From positions 310,001 through 374,000 of the forward strand of contig QKMZ01000001.1 in NCBI GenBank assembly GCA_003242885.1: a stretch of 64,000 nt of DNA, read 5' to 3'. Below are positions 28,174-37,468 of this stretch, piece after piece. This DNA comes from Candidatus Melainabacteria bacterium (GTDB lineage Bacteria; Cyanobacteriota; Vampirovibrionia; Obscuribacterales; Obscuribacteraceae). The translations under genes and the position numbers were made by a program. The notes beneath the pieces are model-generated. The model searched no databases and was not told the origin of the DNA. It saw only the letters and a list, made by a program, of their open reading frames with translations. Each line of letters starts with the position of its first letter. The stretch's first letter is position 1.

Positions 28174-29616
28174 ATGCTAAGCGGCATGCGGAGCAGTTTT
28201 AGAAACAAAAATCGAAGTGCGAGCCAATGGATTGTTATGGCGCGTAAACTTGCTGCTGTCGTGCTGAGTCTGCAAATTCTTACCTGCTCGAGCGCTTTTG
28301 CGCTGCAGCCACTTGATGAAGAACGCCAGATTGATGCAATCACAAACCAGATCTTGCATCGAGAGATTGATTTAGAGCGGTACTATCTGCAATACCGTGT
28401 TTATGGCACGAAAATTCCTAAGACCCAGCGTATTCGATTTGCCGCTGGTCAAATCGCCTCTGCTGCCGTGGGTTTGGCGTCCAGTATTTGGCTGGTCAAG
28501 ATTTCCGGCGCCAATATTCACCACCCTGAAAAAATTACAGACGGAGAAAATCGTCGCGCCATAAGAGTCGGAATCGTCGGAATTCTCCTAGATGGCGCCA
28601 GCGTCGGCTTTGAGTTTGGCGCGAACGGTTGGACTGCTATGAAGAACATCATTCTAAAAAAGAGTCCAGGTGCTGCTGTAAAGGAAGTAATAAAACGCGT
28701 ACAAGAAATTGATGCATTGCGCGCTGAAAGAGACGCGCTTGTGGCGAAGTTTCCAGATTCTGAACTTGGTGGCGTGTATCGAGCTGAAGGCCGCGTGTTG
28801 AAGCACTTTCGCGATTGGTGTCTATCGGAATTTGCGGATGTGTATTCCGATATCAAGGCTCTTCAGTCTAGTTACAACGTTTACTATGCGCTCGACCTCG
28901 CCGCCGATGGTCTCTATTTGGCGTCATATTTGCTGGGCATGCAATCATATAAAAGCGATCGCTTTACGAAGCCTTCGGTGGTCACGGGCATTGTAGGAGA
29001 TGGCTTCGGTATTGCCAGTGCGCCGGCCAGCTCCCGGTCTTATTATTTGCTTGCGAAATTCTGGCGCGGTAGATTGAAGAAGAAGTTTCAAGAGTCTCTA
29101 AAAGATGCTGAGGCTGATGCGAAAGTGGCGATGGCTGACTTGAGTAGAGAACTTTCGACAAAGGACATCACACTATTGGAGGCGACTCCGTCCGTCCAAA
29201 ATCGGACCTCTGCGTATGCGCTTTGGTCCGCACGTTATGACCGAAGTATCGACGAGAGCCTGGAAGATTTGCGCCACAACAATAAAGTTGCCTTGCAGGG
29301 AGAGCTGACTGGTCCTCTGATTTCGGGGACATATTTGAATCAGGATATCTTGGGTATGGTCAGCCTAAGCAGTCGGCTGCGCAACCGCGATAGAGCGCAG
29401 AACAATCTTGCGCTGGCAGGAGCAATTGGTTCAACAGCCGGTACTGGGTTTTCTCTTGGACTGACTACTTACTGGCTATATGATGATATCCGTCATCGAA
29501 CAAGAATGAGAAAGAAAGACGAGCTGCCCGAGCAGATTTTGGCGAGACGATTGAAAACTCTCGATGAGCTCGATTCGATGTTGATTTCGTCAAATAAGCC
29601 GCAACCTATTCAGTGA
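28174..29616 (+). CDS. Hypothetical membrane/exported protein
   Basis: 480-aa ORF directly after the GH63 gene; likely start at 28237 (MARKLAAVVLSLQILTCSSAFA). Confidence 0.75.
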   Translation: MLSGMRSSFRNKNRSASQWIVMARKLAAVVLSLQILTCSSAFALQPLDEERQIDAITNQILHREIDLERYYLQYRVYGTKIPKTQRIRFAAGQIASAAVGLASSIWLVKISGANIHHPEKITDGENRRAIRVGIVGILLDGASVGFEFGANGWTAMKNIILKKSPGAAVKEVIKRVQEIDALRAERDALVAKFPDSELGGVYRAEGRVLKHFRDWCLSEFADVYSDIKALQSSYNVYYALDLAADGLYLASYLLGMQSYKSDRFTKPSVVTGIVGDGFGIASAPASSRSYYLLAKFWRGRLKKKFQESLKDAEADAKVAMADLSRELSTKDITLLEATPSVQNRTSAYALWSARYDRSIDESLEDLRHNNKVALQGELTGPLISGTYLNQDILGMVSLSSRLRNRDRAQNNLALAGAIGSTAGTGFSLGLTTYWLYDDIRHRTRMRKKDELPEQILARRLKTLDELDSMLISSNKPQPIQ

Positions 29617-29635
29617 AACGGTCGAAATCTATTCA

Positions 29636-30811
29636 GTGAAACAGTCGAAATCCATGAATGATTACTTTCTGAAATCGGAGCGCCTCCGTTTTCGCTGGTG
29701 GCACGCGGACGATGTGAAACTCGCCTGGAGCCTTTGGGGAGACCCCGAAGTGACAAAGCTCTTTAGCAAAGAACCTCTAACACGTGGAGCCGTGGAGAAG
29801 CGTTTGGCGCACGAGATTGAACAGGGAAATAAGTTCGGAATTCAATATTGGCCGCTCTTCACTCCTGACGGCGATTTCGTCGGCTGCTGCGGTTTAAGAC
29901 CGAAACCTGTGAGCACCGGTGGCTGCGGTTTAAGACCCTATGCGAAACCTGGGAGCGCCGGCGGCTCGCCGGCTTCGGTCGGCTTGGATGCCGCCACTGC
30001 AGACTCTGAAGATGACAAAGGTTCTGACGAAAGAGTTTCTCTTCACTCAGACTTAGACCTTCATTCGTGTGCGGAAATTGGTTTTCACCTCCTTCCGAAC
30101 CATTGGGGAAAGGGTTATGCAACTGAGGCTGCAAGGGCAGTTATAGATCATGCGTTTTCAACCCTGAAGATAAAAACTTTGTTCGCTGGTCACCATCCTG
30201 ATAACAAGTCCTCACGAAGTGCTTTACGTAAATTGGGTTTCATCGGCGCTTCTGCAGAGTTTTATGAACCAACAGGATTGCATCATCCATCGTACTTGCT
30301 TTATCGAGATGATAAACCCTGTCGATTGCGTCTTGCTCAACAGGCTGACTCATATGCTCTTGCCGCGGTTCATCACGATTCTCTAAAGGGAACATTTGAC
30401 GACCTTGTGCCTGTTTATGCCAACTCTAGATCGTTGGATGACTTTGAACATTTGTGGAGTGGCAGGTTCGATGATCCGCTTTGTGTGACGAGCGCGCTTG
30501 TGCGCGGCGAACAGATTGTTGGACTTGTGTCGGCATCTGCGCCACGCGATGATGATTCCGATGGAACATTCGGAGAAGTTGGTCGTATTTATTTGCACCC
30601 TTCCGTTTGGCAGAGAGGGCATGGAAAAACACTCCTGACGTGGTGTGAAGAAGAGCTTGCCAGGACGGGTTACCTGACGTCGAAACTCTGGGTGTTCGAA
30701 GTAAACGAACGTGCAAGACGTTTTTACGAAAGAAACGGATACCGATTGGACGGCAAGGCGAAAGAAGAGTTCGGAACGCGTTTGCTCCGCTACGAAAAGA
30801 ACTTATTGTAG
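29636..30811 (+). CDS. Two-domain GNAT acetyltransferase (RimJ/RimL-like plus second GNAT)
   Basis: LRFRWWHADDV; EIGFHLLPNHWGKGYATEAARAVIDHAF; VGRIYLHPSVWQRGHGKTLL; RRFYERNGY. Confidence 0.85.
   Translation: MKQSKSMNDYFLKSERLRFRWWHADDVKLAWSLWGDPEVTKLFSKEPLTRGAVEKRLAHEIEQGNKFGIQYWPLFTPDGDFVGCCGLRPKPVSTGGCGLRPYAKPGSAGGSPASVGLDAATADSEDDKGSDERVSLHSDLDLHSCAEIGFHLLPNHWGKGYATEAARAVIDHAFSTLKIKTLFAGHHPDNKSSRSALRKLGFIGASAEFYEPTGLHHPSYLLYRDDKPCRLRLAQQADSYALAAVHHDSLKGTFDDLVPVYANSRSLDDFEHLWSGRFDDPLCVTSALVRGEQIVGLVSASAPRDDDSDGTFGEVGRIYLHPSVWQRGHGKTLLTWCEEELARTGYLTSKLWVFEVNERARRFYERNGYRLDGKAKEEFGTRLLRYEKNLL
29886..29973. repeat. 36-bp direct duplication plus GC-rich palindrome inside the GNAT CDS
   Basis: gctgcggtttaagacc at 29886 and 29922; GCCGGCG-gct-CGCCGGC at 29957-29973. 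Confidence 0.7.
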
Positions 30812-30833
30812 GGGCGATGCCATGCGTCGACTG
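30807..30833 (+). repeat. Dispersed palindromic repeat copy (tgtaggggcgatgccatgcgtcgact)
   Basis: Direct comparison; overlaps the GNAT stop codon. Confidence 0.8.
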
Positions 30834-30911
30834 GCTTTGGTAGAGGTTCATCGTATGAACTCTTTTGAAACTTTAGAAAGGCGCACGCATTGCGCCACTA
30901 CTCGTTCAAAC

Positions 30912-31628
30912 TTACGCGCGTTTCGAATTTAATCGATATCCTTCTTTCGAAAGGTTTTCAATCACGGTTCCTTCGACGTCTCCGATTTTCTTTCTTACAC
31001 GCTTAATCGCAGAGCGGACAGCTTCTTCCGACGCCTCTCCATCGTCACCCCATGCGCGCTGTGCAAGTGCTTCGTAACTAAACACATCATCCGGATGCTG
31101 CATCATAAATTCGAGCAGCGCAAAATCTTTCGGCGAAAGGTGCACGTTCATACCGTCTACAGTTAGCTTTCTGCTTGCTGCTGAAAGTTCTAAATTCCGC
31201 ACTTGTATGGTGACATCGCCTTCCGGAAAATCGTAGCTGCGTCGCAGAAGCGCACGCAATCTTGCTGAAAGCTCGGTCAAGTGAAACGGTTTGCTCAAAT
31301 AATCATCGGCACCCATATCGAGACCCGATTCTTTGTCGGACAAACCGCCGCGACCAGTGAGCATTAAAACAGGCGTTCTGCCTCCGCTTGAGCGATAGTT
31401 CTTGAGCACATCCAAGCCGGACATTTTAGGCAAATTCCAATCAAGCATGATCAAATCATATTTGAAAGATGACAGCCGAAAGTTAGCTTCCGCGCCATCT
31501 CCGGCATGTTCGACTGTGTATCCCTCGTGCTCGAGGAAATCACTCATCGTGCTCGTCAGGTCGATATCGTCTTCAACCAGTAGAATTTTCGCCATGGCAA
31601 CCGCTTGTTTTATCTGTGCATGATACAA
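30912..31628 (-). CDS. OmpR-family response regulator
   Basis: ILLVEDDIDL; LDWNLPKMSGLDVL; DYLSKPFHLTEL; winged-helix C-terminus. Confidence 0.95.
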   Translation of the reverse strand: MYHAQIKQAVAMAKILLVEDDIDLTSTMSDFLEHEGYTVEHAGDGAEANFRLSSFKYDLIMLDWNLPKMSGLDVLKNYRSSGGRTPVLMLTGRGGLSDKESGLDMGADDYLSKPFHLTELSARLRALLRRSYDFPEGDVTIQVRNLELSAASRKLTVDGMNVHLSPKDFALLEFMMQHPDDVFSYEALAQRAWGDDGEASEEAVRSAIKRVRKKIGDVEGTVIENLSKEGYRLNSKRA

Positions 31629-31683
31629 GTTGCATCATAGTACCGGGCTCTTTCCAATTTATCTACCCGGGCTAATCGCCGGA

Positions 31684-32355
31684 TTAATCCGGAAAGAATC
31701 CGTAGCCGTGCCCGTGTACGTTTCGCACAACATCATTCTCATTCTCTGCCGCCAGTTTTTGCCGCAAGCGTTTGACGCATGACCGAATCGCCATATCCGT
31801 AGATTCCGAATCTGTCGGCCAGACTCTGTTGAGCAAAGTGTCTGGAGAGAAAAGCTCGCGAGGATGTTTCATCAGAAATTCGAGCAATGCCAATTCTTTC
31901 GGCAAGAGTGGAACCTTCTTATTTCCGATACGAAGCACGCCTGCTTTTCTGTCCAGCTCGAAGCGGTCGTGCTTGGGATTGTCGTCTTGCACGTGCGGGC
32001 GACGCAAGAGCGCTGAAATACGTGCAGTCAGCTCGCGTGCGTGGAAAGGTTTGGTCAGATAGTCATCGGCTCCGGTGTCGAAGCCGGTTACCTTGTCGGC
32101 AATGTCGGATCTGCCAGTGAGCATGAGAATGGGCGATGTACCCCCTGCATTCCGATACTCCTTGAGAATGTCAATTCCCTTGCAACCAGGCAATTCCCAA
32201 TCAAGAATAATGATGTCGTAGTCGTAAGTCTTCACGCGCGTGCGGGCGTCGGTGCCGTCGTTCACGACTTCGCACTGGTGCTTCTCTCTGGTTAGCCACC
32301 CCTGGATGATTTCTGCAAGGGCGGTATCGTCTTCTACGAGTAGTATTTTGGCCAT
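31684..32355 (-). CDS. OmpR-family response regulator
   Basis: ILLVEDDTAL; LDWELPGCKGIDIL; DYLTKPFHARELTARI; winged-helix C-terminus. Confidence 0.95.
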   Translation of the reverse strand: MAKILLVEDDTALAEIIQGWLTREKHQCEVVNDGTDARTRVKTYDYDIIILDWELPGCKGIDILKEYRNAGGTSPILMLTGRSDIADKVTGFDTGADDYLTKPFHARELTARISALLRRPHVQDDNPKHDRFELDRKAGVLRIGNKKVPLLPKELALLEFLMKHPRELFSPDTLLNRVWPTDSESTDMAIRSCVKRLRQKLAAENENDVVRNVHGHGYGFFPD

Positions 32356-32392
32356 GGCAAGAGGTTCAATTAGCTATCAAATGATAGCTTAC

Positions 32393-34111
32393 TCAAGCCT
32401 CGTCGGTATTGAGGGTAAACCAGAAAGTGCTGCCCTTGCCTTCCTCTGAATCCACGCCGATTTGCCCATCGTGGGCTTCTACAATTGCTTTGCAGATGGA
32501 TAGCCCGAGCCCGAAGCCTTGTTTTCTGCCATCAGTGCTGCCGACCTGGCGAAAGCGGTCGAAGACGAATTTCAAGTCTTCGGCAGCAATTCCGACACCT
32601 TCGTCTTTGATGCACACTTTGCAAGTGTCGCCATTTTTTTTAAGTGAGACAGTTACTGTAGATTTGGCTGGTGAGAATTTGACCGCATTGGTCAGGATGT
32701 TGGTTGCTACTTGCATCATTCTGGATTTGTCGATGTTGGCCAAGACTTCATCAAGCTCCGCTTTCAGTTCAATGTCTTTGGGGATTGCCAGCGCTTCCAC
32801 CTGGGCCATGCTGTTGCGCAGGAGCTCCGCCAAATCAGTTTTGTTGCGGTCGAGAGAAATCGTGCCGGCATCCAAGCGTTCCATTTCCAGAAGGCTGTTA
32901 GCTAAGGTAAGCATCTCTTGCGCAGAACCTTTGGCACGCTTTACAGATTTCAAAAGATTGGGTGGCATTTGCTCACCCATTTCGATTTCCAACCAATCAA
33001 GGACCATTTGTACGGATGTAAGCGGAGTGCGCAAGTCGTGGTTGACCATGGCGAAGAAGTCCGACTTGATGCGCTCAAGCTCTTTGCGTTCGCTGATATC
33101 CTGGACAATGCAGTAGAGGGAGCTTTCTTCTTTTGACCAGGAAACGCTCCACGAAGCGTCCACCAATTCACCATCTTTGCGTTTGATTTTTGTCTCTGTG
33201 CGAAACTCAGTGTCCGAGCCGACCACCTGCGAAAGTTCTGCACCAAATTTCTCTTTGTATTCATCGGCGATAAGTTCAACAACGCGCCGCGCTAAAAATT
33301 CTTCGCTCGAATATCCCCAGAGTTTTTCCGTTGCTGGATTGACGCTGGTAAAGCTGAGACCCGCATCAAGTGAGCAAATCGCCTCGGCTGCGTTTTCCAG
33401 CATTGCTCGTTCGTGTTTGCGCAAAATTTCAATTGCGTCGTGCATTTGGTGATAAACCAAATCGATTTCGGCTAGTTCATCACCACCTCTAATCGGCGCA
33501 AGAGGCGCAAGTCCAGCGGACATCCGGCGGGTGTTGTCCATCAGAATGTCGAGGCGCCTTTTGAAATTGACGTTGACATACACTGCCGCTGTTATCGCGA
33601 TGCCGACGATTAGAAGAAGCAGAATGCATAGAATCCGGACGGAAAGTTCGTTGTTTTCTGTGAGTTGCCTCTGCAATTCAGTTTCGTTGGAATTCTCTTG
33701 CCGAACAACGTCGTTGACCAAGGAATAGAACTTGTTGATTCGGGCGCGGCTGCGGACAATCAATTGCATGGCGCCCATCTTGTCGCCTTCGTAATATCGG
33801 CTGCGCAATTGATCGAAATCTTCTTGCACCCCGTAGATAGTTCGCGTCAACTGAAGCCACTGTGATTGCTTTGTTTTTGTGTGCGATGAAAGCTCTTCAA
33901 TGACTTTTACTTCAGCGGCTGTGCGAAAGTTGAGCTCGCGAATTTTGCTGTCGTCTTTCGGAATCAGCCCTGCAAATTGTAAGAACATCATTTGTGTTCT
34001 TTCCAGGTGCATGGACAGCAGAGCGTTGATGTGCCCCACCATTGTGCGCGATTCAATGAGCTGAACTCGCGCGTCTTCCGATTGCGTGAATGTATGCAGC
34101 AGCCAGCCCAC
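32393..34111 (-). CDS. PAS-containing sensor histidine kinase
   Basis: FFAMVNHDLRTPLTSVQMV; NAVKFSPAKS; DEGVGIAAED; GFGLGLSICK. The frame stays open upstream to 34180 and encodes a TM segment, so the start is uncertain. Confidence 0.92.
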   Translation of the reverse strand: MGWLLHTFTQSEDARVQLIESRTMVGHINALLSMHLERTQMMFLQFAGLIPKDDSKIRELNFRTAAEVKVIEELSSHTKTKQSQWLQLTRTIYGVQEDFDQLRSRYYEGDKMGAMQLIVRSRARINKFYSLVNDVVRQENSNETELQRQLTENNELSVRILCILLLLIVGIAITAAVYVNVNFKRRLDILMDNTRRMSAGLAPLAPIRGGDELAEIDLVYHQMHDAIEILRKHERAMLENAAEAICSLDAGLSFTSVNPATEKLWGYSSEEFLARRVVELIADEYKEKFGAELSQVVGSDTEFRTETKIKRKDGELVDASWSVSWSKEESSLYCIVQDISERKELERIKSDFFAMVNHDLRTPLTSVQMVLDWLEIEMGEQMPPNLLKSVKRAKGSAQEMLTLANSLLEMERLDAGTISLDRNKTDLAELLRNSMAQVEALAIPKDIELKAELDEVLANIDKSRMMQVATNILTNAVKFSPAKSTVTVSLKKNGDTCKVCIKDEGVGIAAEDLKFVFDRFRQVGSTDGRKQGFGLGLSICKAIVEAHDGQIGVDSEEGKGSTFWFTLNTDEA

Positions 34112-34245
34112 TAAGCCGACTTCCAGGACGACCGGTGCGGCAACAAGAATTAATATCTGTTTGGTAAGTTTGATAGAGTTTCAGCCTTCAAAAGCAACCT
34201 TTGAAACCTGAATTAGTATAGCAATGCAACGCCAGCATGCAGCAA

Positions 34246-34272
34246 AGGCGACCTCCGGTTTAGTGGTCGCCT
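34246..34272 (-). terminator. Hairpin (possible terminator)
   Basis: aggcgacc...ggtcgcct, followed on the minus strand by TTTGCTGC. Confidence 0.35.
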
Positions 34273-34304
34273 GCGCTGTGGTCCTTCTCCAAAAGGTTTT
34301 TTCG

Positions 34305-34511
34305 CTAAATCTTCCTGGTTCTGGGAGGGTTCAATTGGCTGATGAATCGATCGAAGCGCCGTTGCAGTGCAAACAGCTCGGCGCTCGTGATCGGTTCACG
34401 TGATCGCGACTCAACTTGCACCGGCATTCTACGAATAGTTTTTTCCGGCACAAACGCGAAGTCTGCGATACCCTGCAAATGAGTATTCGAACTGGCTGAG
34501 GGTTCAAACAT
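34305..34511 (-). CDS. Small hypothetical protein
   Basis: 68-aa ORF in the gap between cmk and the histidine kinase; weak support. Confidence 0.3.
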   Translation of the reverse strand: MFEPSASSNTHLQGIADFAFVPEKTIRRMPVQVESRSREPITSAELFALQRRFDRFISQLNPPRTRKI

Positions 34512-34630
34512 CGTTGTGCAAAGTCTCCAGCAGCAGGGAAGCGAGGGATGCTGAGAAGATAACCCTGTAGTTTGGTCAAAAGTTGGGCACTAATATTAAA
34601 CGACAAGGTCCGCTCTATTTTTATTGCGCT

Positions 34631-35356
34631 CTATATAAGTTCGCGGCGGGAGCGCTCTTGAACTTTAGTGTTGGTGCAAAGAGAGAGGATTTTGTCGACG
34701 ACCTCGGCAATAGACATTCCGTCGGTAACAATTTCGTGTGCATCAACGGCTTTCTTTAGTGGCGCAATTTCTCTTGTAGAATCACGCTTATCGCGCTCGA
34801 TCATTTCTTGAAGGACAGTATCGTATGCGACGCTTTCGCCGCGCGCTTCAAATTCGTGCATCCTGCGTTTGGCTCTTTCGGCGGCGGACGCAGTTAGGAA
34901 AATTTTGACCTCGGCGTTCGGAAGCACCACGGTGCCTATGTCCCGACCGTCCAGCACAACGCCACCATTTTGTGCCAGTCGTCTTTGCTGCTCTACCAGC
35001 GAGTCTCTGACGGGTCCTATTGTTGAAATCGGGCTGACCATAAGGCTCACTTCCCGAGAGCGAATCTCGTAAGTAATGTCTTCTTCGTCCAAGAAGACCT
35101 TCAGAAGCGGACTGCCATCGGCATTAATTGAGGGCACGAGATCGATTTTTGCCTGGGCCACGGCTTGTGCTATTTCTTCAGGCTCTTCCATGCTCAACCC
35201 TTTTCGTAAGGCAAGCACGGTTGCTGCTCTGTACATCGCGCCGGTGTCTAAATACAAATAGCCGAGTTTTTTCGCCGCCAGCTTGGCGACGGTGGATTTA
35301 CCGGCGCCTGCCGGACCATCAATAGCTATTTTCAACGCCTGCGCGGTCTCGATCAT
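34631..35356 (-). CDS. cmk: Cytidylate kinase
   Basis: KIAIDGPAGAGKSTVAKLAAKKLGYLYLDTGAMYRAAT; VVLDGRDIGTVVLPNAEVKIFLTASAAERAKRR. Confidence 0.97.
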   Translation of the reverse strand: MIETAQALKIAIDGPAGAGKSTVAKLAAKKLGYLYLDTGAMYRAATVLALRKGLSMEEPEEIAQAVAQAKIDLVPSINADGSPLLKVFLDEEDITYEIRSREVSLMVSPISTIGPVRDSLVEQQRRLAQNGGVVLDGRDIGTVVLPNAEVKIFLTASAAERAKRRMHEFEARGESVAYDTVLQEMIERDKRDSTREIAPLKKAVDAHEIVTDGMSIAEVVDKILSLCTNTKVQERSRRELI

Positions 35357-35368
35357 GTGTCGAGAATA

Positions 35369-36124
35369 TCACTTGATGAAATAAAGCGCGACTCCAATTG
35401 CAATTACCACAAGCACGAGTATCGCTGCTGCAATAATCGGCATTTGTGAATTGGCCCCTTCGAGTTTGCCTTTGGAGAGGTATTCGGATTGTCTGAGTGC
35501 CGGAGAGCCAGTCAATGTTTTCCTGGGATTGCGGCTCTGTACAGCATTCTGTACGTCGTCTGCGCTGACTACGCCGGGCGGATAAGATTCGTTGTCGATG
35601 AGCGGTTGCATGAGTGCCCATGCAGCTTTGTCCGGAATTTTGTGGGTCCCGGAGAGAACCATTGGTGGAGGAATTGGCTCTTCTTCATCTTCGTCTTGCA
35701 GTGCAGGTAATTCACCCAGTGTGAAGTCCTGCCCGAAGACTTTGTCCAGAAGTGCTCTTTCGTCAAAGAGTTTAGCCGGAGAGTCGGGAAGGTGTGGCAT
35801 CGTCTTCACAAGCTGATCGATTTCAATATGAAGATTGGGCTGCAATTCAATTGAATCGCCCGGCATTGCATTAAGCAGAGCGAAGTTTCCCTCGTCTATC
35901 GAAAGCAGTAGCCTGAGCGCGGAATAGCCTGTTTCAAAACTGTCGATTACTGAAGCCGCGGTCACGTATTTGCCGCCTTCTATTGCAATTTTGCCGTTCA
36001 ATCCATCGCGTTGCCTGTTGATTCGCAAGATCTTGAGACCCGGCACAGGAAGCGCTTTTATGCGCAGCAAAACATCCTTCATCGCAACCTGATCTGACAA
36101 TCGACCTTCGAATATCAGATCCAC
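35369..36124 (-). CDS. DUF4388-like protein with C-terminal tail anchor
   Basis: GRLSDQVAMKDVL-like N-terminus; C-terminal TM IIAAAILVLVVIAIGVALYFIK. Confidence 0.65.
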   Translation of the reverse strand: MDLIFEGRLSDQVAMKDVLLRIKALPVPGLKILRINRQRDGLNGKIAIEGGKYVTAASVIDSFETGYSALRLLLSIDEGNFALLNAMPGDSIELQPNLHIEIDQLVKTMPHLPDSPAKLFDERALLDKVFGQDFTLGELPALQDEDEEEPIPPPMVLSGTHKIPDKAAWALMQPLIDNESYPPGVVSADDVQNAVQSRNPRKTLTGSPALRQSEYLSKGKLEGANSQMPIIAAAILVLVVIAIGVALYFIK

Positions 36125-36189
36125 GACGATGCCATCCTTCTATCTGTCATCAGCGCATCAAGCGCTTTATTTTGTGCTGGCGATGTATC

Positions 36190-36531
36190 TTATTGGGTTT
36201 TTGGCTCTTTGCGGGTCAAGAAACCTTTTAGCCATTCTGCAAAGGAGATTCCTTTTGCAGATGAGGCTGCGGTCTGCTGTGCCTCGGAAAGGGACGAACC
36301 ATTGGCGACCAGATGAATGATTTTCGCTACTTCATCGTCTTCTGGAAATCTACCAAGCTTGCTCTTGGAATAAATGAGCACACCCTTGTCTTCAATTTCG
36401 AATACGCCGCCGCTTGATTTAACAAGCTCTGATTCTTCGGAAAACTGACTTTCTAATTCCGCTGCCAACCTGACAGCTCTAGCTTGATAGCCTCAAGCTC
36501 CGCAGTAGGTGATTTTAAATCTCTTTGCCAT
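36190..36531 (-). CDS. Selenoprotein W / Rdx-family protein with in-frame TGA (Sec13)
   Basis: Manual translation from ATG 36531: MAKRFKITYCGAUGYQARAVRLAAELESQFSEESELVKSSGGVFEIEDKGVLIYSKSKLGRFPEDDEV...; TGA at 36495-36493; GGAGG ribosome-binding site upstream of the ATG. Confidence 0.9.
36461..36477 (-). promoter_or_regulatory. Bacterial SECIS-like apical hairpin
   Basis: GCTGTC-AGGTT-GGCAGC on the minus strand, starting 15 nt after the TGA; 6-bp stem with one G.U and a GGU in the loop. Confidence 0.65.
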
Positions 36532-36552
36532 AAACCCTCCTTGATTCCAGTT

Positions 36553-36568
36553 GTGTCCGTTCGGACAC
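36553..36568. promoter_or_regulatory. Inverted repeat GTGTCCG-TT-CGGACAC upstream of the selenoprotein (possible operator)
   Basis: Perfect 7+2+7 dyad 21 bp upstream of ATG 36531. Confidence 0.5.
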
Positions 36569-36670
36569 CATCATGTTATCTTACCGCCCTTGAAACGGAC
36601 GTGTAAGAAAAGCCATCTAACAGTTGAAGACTGGCTTGTTTGAGACCGGTTCCAATTGAGGCGCACAAAC

Positions 36671-37468
36671 CTACGGAAAGCTGCGGAACAAGCGTTTCCA
36701 CCAGGGCAAACTCAAGTACGCCTCGTACTGCTGTTTGAAGGCGACCATTTCGCGTTGAGCGCTGACCAGCTCATCCTTGAGCATTTGATTGTTGTGCTGG
36801 TTGGTTTCAAGCAGGCGCATCGAATTCGTCATTTCGTTCAGCATGCGGAGGTCTTCAACGTGCTGGCGTGTCTCATCTGCGAGGGCTTTGTGCACTTTGA
36901 CCAGCTCTTTGAGCAGTTGCTCGACTTCTTCGGAGCGGTCGATGATGATGGTTTGATTCTCCAGCCCGTCTTCTGAGGGCTTCACCACAAATGCTTCTTT
37001 CGGCTTGCTGTTAGGCAGAGCCAGATTCAACGCTTCTTCCAGTAAATTTGGTATCAAGTCGTCACCTTCTGCTTCTCTTGCCTGTTCTTCGTCTTTCGAG
37101 CGATGTCTGACCTTAAAACTGTCGGGCGGTATAACACGCCACTCATCGTTGCCGTCGATGCGGATCTTCTTTGCTATCCAGCCATCCGGGAGCTTGTTGC
37201 CCCAGCGACCCAGGATACTGCGCTCGAGTGCTCGCACGGAGCGTCCTAAAAGAGATGAGGCTTCTTTGATGGTGAGCGCCGGACGTGCCAGCTCCTCTTC
37301 CGTCATTAAGTCAGAAATTGATTCCGAGTCTCCGTATTCATCGCATTCATCGCATTCTTCAGCGCCTGCTGATTGCGTGTCCGGATTGCTTTTCAGTTTG
37401 ATTTCCTGCTCGATTTCCGCGGGTGCTTTTGTTTCCAACTCGGTAGTTTCGACCATCTTCGCCCTCAA
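36671..37468 (-). CDS. MerR-like HTH domain plus coiled-coil protein
   Basis: TIKEASSLLGRSVRALERSILGRWGNKLPDGWIAKK followed by coiled coil. Confidence 0.65.
   Translation of the reverse strand: MRAKMVETTELETKAPAEIEQEIKLKSNPDTQSAGAEECDECDEYGDSESISDLMTEEELARPALTIKEASSLLGRSVRALERSILGRWGNKLPDGWIAKKIRIDGNDEWRVIPPDSFKVRHRSKDEEQAREAEGDDLIPNLLEEALNLALPNSKPKEAFVVKPSEDGLENQTIIIDRSEEVEQLLKELVKVHKALADETRQHVEDLRMLNEMTNSMRLLETNQHNNQMLKDELVSAQREMVAFKQQYEAYLSLPWWKRLFRSFP

Noticed and set aside
32409-33116. Plus-strand 235-aa ORF
   Set aside because: Antisense to the conserved histidine kinase domains.
36493-36495. Alternative explanation of the SelW TGA as genetic-code reassignment
   Set aside because: Other genes in the window terminate at TGA, so UGA is a stop here; the CGAUGY context favours Sec.
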